Below, in pieces: positions 57,625-64,000 of a stretch of DNA of 64,000 nt. Position numbers and translations under genes: made by a program. This DNA is from Garcia nutans (taxonomy: Eukaryota; Streptophyta; Magnoliopsida; Malpighiales; Euphorbiaceae): the NCBI GenBank assembly GCA_947685225.1, contig CANTUV010000035.1, forward strand, positions 37,820,001 to 37,884,000, read 5' to 3'. The notes beneath the pieces are model-generated. The model searched no databases, was not told the DNA's origin, and was given only the letters and a program-made list of their open reading frames with translations. The first letter of the stretch is position 1. Each line of letters opens with the position of its first letter.

Positions 57625-60600
57625 TGTAATACCCTTATACTCTATATACGTACAATACATATTTTCAGCATATATAAAATATGCATATACAGTATAAAAG
57701 TGTCACAGACCAATTTAATAAAATTTTTTTACATTTCTATTTTAAGATTTCAAATATTAATATATAAAATAAATAGTATATAAATATTCTTTGCTTGTTA
57801 TAGGAATCCAAAATAAATATTTTATATGAAAATCTCTGGAAAAAATTCGCCAAAGTTTTGTTTGTAATTTGGACGTTATCAAAATTTAGCAAAATACAAT
57901 CTGCATAAAGCAAACACTCCCAATAAAAATCAATTTACTATTTCACCAATACTTCTCAATTTCTCCATATTTTCTCAAAATACTTATTTATAGATATATA
58001 AATTAACGACACATAAAATCCTATCTGAACAAATTATTCAAAATATTCTTTACAATTTATATTATAAACTTCCAAAAACATATCATAACATATATAATAT
58101 CAAAATACATAGTAATATCAAATATTTACATGTTGGCAACTGGCTCTGATCTTGATGTTTCCAAAAATAACTCTTCAAGCTCAATAAATACAAACCTAGA
58201 CCTGACTAGGTCTAGTAGAACTCTCTGGCTCTACCAAATCATCCATGACACTTGCATGACGAATTACAATCGCGCTAAGCCGAAGCCTAGTGGTACAAAC
58301 TTTGATAATAACAATAAAACCCAATGCAATGCCAATGCACAATGCATATAGATGTCACATCATTCTACTTTCATATATTTTTCAAATATTTCATAATCAC
58401 AACTCATAGCATTATATTGCTCAATTGTATCACAATTCATAATTCACATTAAAGCAAAGACAAGCATGGGCCCAAAAAGGATCTAATATGCTATTCAAAT
58501 TTCAGAGTTACTGCTTTGGTCCATAATGACAAAATGTGTCTAGCCCCGTAGGCAATATATCCATGGATAATGTAATAGCCCCAGTCTCTTAGACCTCAAT
58601 CCTGCTAGACCCTTAGGCCCTAGTATCATGGTCCTCAACCCGGCTAGACTGCTACAATTTTTGAGGCTTACGACCCAGTCTTTTCATACCAAAAACATCA
58701 TATTTATCAGTTGGCCTGGCTTACGATCCAGTCTTTTCACCATTCCAGCGTTTAGCCCCAGAACTCTGAAAATTAAATAACATACTAGGCACACAATTTA
58801 TTCATATTTCTCATTATCAAATTCTTTCATAATTCCTTTATAAAAAATTTTCTCATTTTCTCATGATCAAACTAGGCACATTACCTTATTATATCATCTT
58901 TTTCTCACTTTTTTTTTTCTCATTTTTCACATCTTTCTCATTTTTTTCACTTTTCTCACTTTTCTCATTTTTATCAATATTAATTCATTTAATTATTACA
59001 CATATCTCATTTTTGCATTCACAACATATTACCCAATTACTTTGGGTATTTTTATATAATATACATATTTCACATTCTACACAATTTAGCCATTATCAAT
59101 GGCTTTTCACAATGCATTTTACACATATATGACATTATAAATGTCATAGGACATTATTCATACTCAATCAATGAACCAAGTAACTTAACACATTTTCCAA
59201 CCAAAATGTGTTAAGCCCAAATATCATGCAAATATAAACAATATATTCAAAGTTCGTACATACCTCTACTAGCAACCCAAAACAAGCTTAACACAACCTC
59301 CAATCCTATCCTTCCAACTTGCCCTTCACCACTTGGATGAAGCAAATCAACCTCCCTCAATGCCTATACCAAATGTGATCATACATAATCATTTAATATC
59401 ACATTCTAAGGTATTCTCAACATCAAACCATAATTAAACATCACTCTAGACCAAATTTCAAAATTAAGCTTCACCTCACTTTGACTTTGAAAAACCATAT
59501 CAAGCCATTTAAATTAGTGTTTTAAGTTTATTAATATCATTAGAAACATGTTTTAGCATGTTTAAACCAATTACATTAATTAACCACATGCTTATGCTCA
59601 AAACCCTAAAATGGCATAACCTTCACCATTGAAGGATCTCCATTCCAACTCAATCCAATTATCATTTAAATCTCATTTCCACCACTTATATCATTAAATA
59701 GCATGATTTAAGCAATAAAATCAAATAATTAGTAGTTCTTTGAAAATTCACTTTTTCAAAACCCTAAATCAATACTACCATCTTCAAACTCTATCCAAAC
59801 TTAAATAAATCCATCATTTGATTTTAAAATTCTTGTTTATGCATCAAAATAACACATTTGGAACCAATTTGCACAATTAAAACTCATGATTTCAAAAACT
59901 CAAATGTTCCATAACCCTAAATTCTCTCTTTTAACCAAACTCAACTTAAATTTTACCATTTCTTTAATCTAACCTTAAAATCATTGTTAACTATCCAAAA
60001 TAACATCATACACACCCATTTCAATAATTATAACATGCTACATCAAAACCCCAAACTCAACATAATCCAATTTTCTATAGAATTCAAAGAAAAGTGTTGA
60101 AAACCTACTAATTTTGGTGGAAATCACCAAAAAATCACTTTGAATGCTTGAAATCCTTCAATTTTTGGAGTATGAAAGAAGTAAAATCTTGGGCTAGACA
60201 ACCATGAAGGTTTCGGCCATGGAGAAGAAGAAGAAGAGATGAAGACTTTCTTTTTTTTTCTTTTTCTTTTCATCTTTTATTTTAAACTATATATATATTA
60301 AAATAATTTAATAATTAATTAATTAATTAATTATTTAATAAATTAAAAGTAATAAATTTCCTCTTCCATTCAAAAATAATTTAATTTTGAATTATTTTAT
60401 AAATTTTGAATTTCTAAGATTTAATTACCAAAATACCCTTTTACTTTGACTTTTCTTTAAAAAAGTGTTAACTTTTATTTGTTATATATATTTTACATAT
60501 ATATCACATATATGTTCGACTTTTTCATTTAAAACCCCTTCATTTTTTTATTTATAATCATTAATTTAATTTATCCATTTAAATTATAATTAATTTTATT

Positions 60601-60850
60601 AAATTTTTAAAAATTAAAACTTTTCAAAAATTTGGGATATTACACATATACACAAGTAATGTGTGTCTTATATACACATCAAATGTACCTTATATGTGTA
60701 TTAAATATTAAGTATGTAATGTATTAATCCAACATATACAATTAATATACCATATGTATATGTTATATATACTCTAGATATATATATTGAGTTTATACAA
60801 TTTATATCTCCAAATACTTATTTTATTTCTCTAAAATCACGGATGTTACA
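57625..60850 (-). repeat. Complete extra LARD-C LTR (right end)
   Basis: 3226 bp, pairs with 38190-41429. Ends GATGTTACA and is followed by AGAAG. Inside it, GATATTACA at 60636-60644 looks like a second LTR end, corresponding to the start of the solo LTR at 927. Confidence 0.92.
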
Positions 60851-60855
60851 AGAAG

Positions 60856-61381
60856 TGCTGACCTGAGTGATCTTAATTGTGAATGAGACTTGAGATTGTG
60901 AATGCCATGAGACCAACCTTGAAGGTGTTGCATTCATGTATTATTTATGTATTGTGTAATGCAGAATTTGTATATTAAATAAACATTATTTGTATATTAA
61001 TCTTGTTTTGTAAAATATTAGATATGTACATGATACTTTTTTTTAACATTGATGAAGTGATGATATTTTTGGAGAAGAAATGAATTATATAATATATATA
61101 TCTTTTTTTTGTGCAGGTTGTGTGTGTAGTGATATTTGGAAAACGTTAAAACTTCAGATAAAACTTTGGCGAATATTTCTTAGAGATTTTCTATTAAAAT
61201 TTATATTTTGTCAATTAATTTTTTATGCATATATTTATTTACCTATTAAACTTATATTTTAAAGAATAATTTATTTTATGGAACATAGAAGGATTTTCAA
61301 CTGTTAATTATTGTGACGTTCCTGTGTTCTATATATACGAGGTGTATGTATTATATGTAAGTAGGGTATAAGGGTGTTACA
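60856..61381 (+). repeat. LARD-D LTR, piece 3 of 3
   Basis: Continues from 38189 and ends AAGGGTGTTACA at 61381, directly before a primer-binding-site-like sequence. Summed, the LTR is about 3.75 kb. Confidence 0.82.
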
Positions 61382-63673
61382 TTTAATTTGATATTAGAGC
61401 CTAAGTTTGAGATTCTCGACCTAGGTGAGTTTTGAAAATGAGAAAGGAGAATTTTAAAATATCTATTTGAGTTTTAATATATGCTTATGCATTGGCACCT
61501 GTATTGGTCTCTGATGTGGCAAACTTCTTTCAATGTAAAGGATATAAATTGAGGTAACGTCTGGGACGCGTAGATCAAAGTGGTGCAACGAAGGCGTCAT
61601 TTTAGAGATTTTAAATTAAGGACCTTTGAAGCTTTCATTTGAAAAAATTTAATTAAAATTTATGATTGATTCAATTGATGAATAAGTGAAATTAAGAAAA
61701 ATGATCTAGGATATGAAATAAAAAAACAATGGGAGATGAGTATTATCGTCGCTGAAAATTTTATATATGTGTTGCGAAGTGATTTTGTCCAAATTTTTAG
61801 ACTTATCTAGTGATGTTAAACAAGCTTGAAAATTTAATAGAAAGTTTTTCTATATGTTAGAATGTGATGTATAAAATTTTATAATTTTTAAAGATGAATT
61901 ATTATTTAAGAAAAATAGAAGAACATAGATTGTAGGAGTAGTTCTATCAACTCAAAATTTGTATAAGTTGAGAAACATATTAAAAACTATAGCAAACCAA
62001 CTCAGAAAAATATGAAATTTGACATAAAATATCAAATATATTCCTAGAACATATATTTAAAATTTAATGAATTTTTATCAATGTTTGTACCTCAAAAAAA
62101 TGGATAACTAGGTGCTACCAGAGAAATTATTAAAGAGATAGATTCTGTGGGTTTAGAAGACTTAATTTTAAAATTAGTGAATCAGCTGAGAAAAATCTAA
62201 AATTTTATTTGTAAGTCCATATATGTGTCAAGTGCATATGGTTAAAATTTTATAATCTTTAGTGAAGCTTTTGTGATGAATAAAAAGTTAAAAAAAAAAT
62301 TGAGATTGACATGAAAGTTAGGAAGTTATACCGATTTGTGAAATTAAGTAACAAATTAATTTTATGTGAAATGATTGAAGAAAATTATGAAAAATTTACA
62401 TATGGATTGGTAGATGTATGAAGAAGTGATGTGGAGTTTTTAATAAATTAGAACAAAGAGTTCATAATTTAAATTAAAGGGAGAACTAGTACATATCAGT
62501 AAATCTATTTATTATGAAAGTATATTGAAGATTTATTAGAGTGATATATAGTATTGGTTTAGTCAATATTTACTATGAGTAAATAAAAATTTAAATGTTG
62601 TTCCTTATTATGAGCAATTAAAATATGAATTTATATAAATGTTTATCAAGTTAATGCAAGTTGAGGTTATGTATTTAGTTGCATGATTGAGATGTGCTTA
62701 GTAATGTGTTATGTGGAAGTGGATGTTATCAGAAAAGTAATAAATATATTTTTAGATATTTAAGAGGGAAGTCAAGATTTAATAATCGATATACAATGAT
62801 GTCATAATAAATGGATTTTAATTTATTTTATGAACTGTATTTTGTTGATTAGTCAAGACATAGTCCATTTAATTTAAGTGGATGAAATTAATCAGAATTT
62901 GATAAATATCTATAATTGATATCAGATTATCAAAGATAACAATGAGATCAATTCATTGGATGAGTTTTAAAAGTAAGATTTATATGAAGAAATGTTGACA
63001 TATATATAGATAATTAAAATAAGCACATAGTTAAAGAATGAATAAAAGATAATTATACTTGATCAAAGGGTTTTACATTAATTGTAAACAAGTAATACAA
63101 TATGAGAAATGACATAAATGGTATGATAGATTAAAGAATCATTGATGAATTTAGATAGTAGGAAGAGTAAGTTAAAAAAAAGAAAGAATCAAAGATGTAA
63201 ATCAAAGAATTTGAAAGCTAAAGACATAAATGATTTGAAATGCATGGCGTGATATTATATTGGCATGACTGAGTTTTTGGATGAAATTTTGAATTGGTTT
63301 TTACAACATAAATGCTAATTTAATTTTATTTAAATACTTGATGATAGGTAATGACTTGTAATTGATTAATGAGCGGAAGTATGGATTTGGAATTTAATTT
63401 TATGTTGGAGAACTAAAAACTATATGTACATTAGATATAAGTATGTGAAGAGTTAATATTTATTATTAATCTTTACAATCGTAATTGTAAAAATGATTAA
63501 GAGTATTTTGTAAAGGGGAAGAGAAAAAGATTATATGGACTGTAATGATGATAATTGGTGACAATAATTTGGTCGTTAATTATGCAGAAAGTGAAGATTA
63601 ATATTTACTTATAATGGGGTAAATTACTACAGTAAGTAATTTTGAGGACGAAATTATTTAAGGGGGAGAAAAT
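61382..63673 (+). mobile_element. LARD-D internal region, non-coding
   Basis: Starts with a primer binding site TGATATTAGAGC (61389-61400), two transitions from the canonical TGGTATCAGAGC, and ends with TTTTGAGGACGAAATT then AAGGGGGAGAAAAT (about 63641-63673), the polypurine module. The 2.3 kb between is AT-rich and without recognisable protein; the first 0.8 kb is homologous to the LARD-C internal region. Two shared elements without coding capacity suggest a family mobilised by others' proteins. Confidence 0.82.
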
Positions 63674-64000
63674 TATAATATCCATGATCTTGGAGAAATT
63701 AAATAAATATTTAGAGGTATAGGAGCTGTATATACCTAATATATACCTAGTGTATACATAGTATATACATAGTATATATATAATGTATATTGGCTATATG
63801 TATATATATATTATATACTTGATGTATATATAATGTATGTATATGGTATGCTTGTAGTATATATAGGGTACGCATAATATATATATACATGTGGGTCAAT
63901 ATATATATTAAATATACATTACATATACATAATATATATACATTATATAAACATGTACATAAAAGTATATGTAACATATAAGTAATACATATATGACAAA
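63674..64000 (+). repeat. LARD-D 3' LTR, start only
   Basis: Begins TATAATATCC and follows 24891 onwards (TTGGAGAAATTAAATAA, then TA-rich minisatellite). It runs out of the window. Confidence 0.85.

Larger units (their letters stand above)
38190..60850 (-). mobile_element. LARD-C: large non-coding LTR element, with rearranged 5' LTR and nested Gypsy-B
   Basis: Outer ends are TGTAACACCC at 38190 and GATGTTACA at 60850, flanked by AGAAG (38185-38189 and 60851-60855). Minus-strand sense: 3' LTR 38190-41429 (3240 bp), polypurine module just right of it, internal region in two parts (41430-42548 and 54040-56777), PBS 56778-56789, then a 5' LTR that is broken at 57438 and followed by a second copy of flank plus LTR. 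Without Gypsy-B the internal region is about 3.9 kb and no gag or pol domain is recognisable. Long LTRs with a non-coding inside fit a large retrotransposon derivative (LARD). The 3' LTR and the rightmost LTR differ at many sites (a few percent), so it is older than Gypsy-A and Gypsy-B. Confidence 0.88.

Overview
This is plant nuclear DNA, most likely from a eudicot: it is very AT-rich, and nearly all of it is nested transposable elements. No intact single-copy host gene is visible. The host genes that can be recognised are fragments carried inside transposons: an LRR receptor kinase, a UAP56-type RNA helicase exon and a phytocyanin first exon. Primer binding sites matching initiator-Met tRNA, Tekay/Del-type chromodomain polyproteins and Stowaway-like MITEs all fit a flowering plant.

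Layout. 1-8.9 kb: AT-rich intergenic DNA with a solo LTR (927-3929), two Stowaway-like MITEs and a 952 bp fold-back element. 8.87-23.67 kb: a Ty1/copia element on the minus strand ('Copia-E', TSD TTTAT), decayed and without gag. Its leader holds an antisense piece of an RGFR/RCH1-type receptor kinase. Its reverse transcriptase/RNase H region is split by an 8.9 kb CACTA (En/Spm) transposon ('CACTA-F', 10474-19347, TSD GCA), which itself carries exons of a UAP56 helicase and a phytocyanin. 24.75-64 kb: an old LTR element with no coding capacity ('LARD-D', plus strand). One of its LTRs is split into three pieces by two later insertions. The first is a young Ty3/gypsy Tekay-type element ('Gypsy-A', minus strand, 27319-37384, TSD GTGAT). 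The second is a related non-coding element ('LARD-C', minus strand, 38190-60850, TSD AGAAG). LARD-C's internal region was in turn hit by a complete, open-reading-frame-intact Tekay-type element ('Gypsy-B', plus strand, 42549-54034, TSD CATAA).

How the parts work together. Gypsy-B encodes every function needed for its own copying (Gag, protease, RT, RNase H, integrase, chromodomain). Gypsy-A has the same set, but an in-frame UAG cuts Gag before its zinc knuckles. The LARD elements encode nothing, yet share the primer binding site, the polypurine-tract module and LTR stem-loops with the Tekay elements, so they are plausible passengers of that machinery. The features of most interest are the exon capture in CACTA-F and Copia-E, and the duplicated LTR-plus-flank structure at the right end of LARD-C. 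LTR comparisons were done by eye; ages derived from them are rough.
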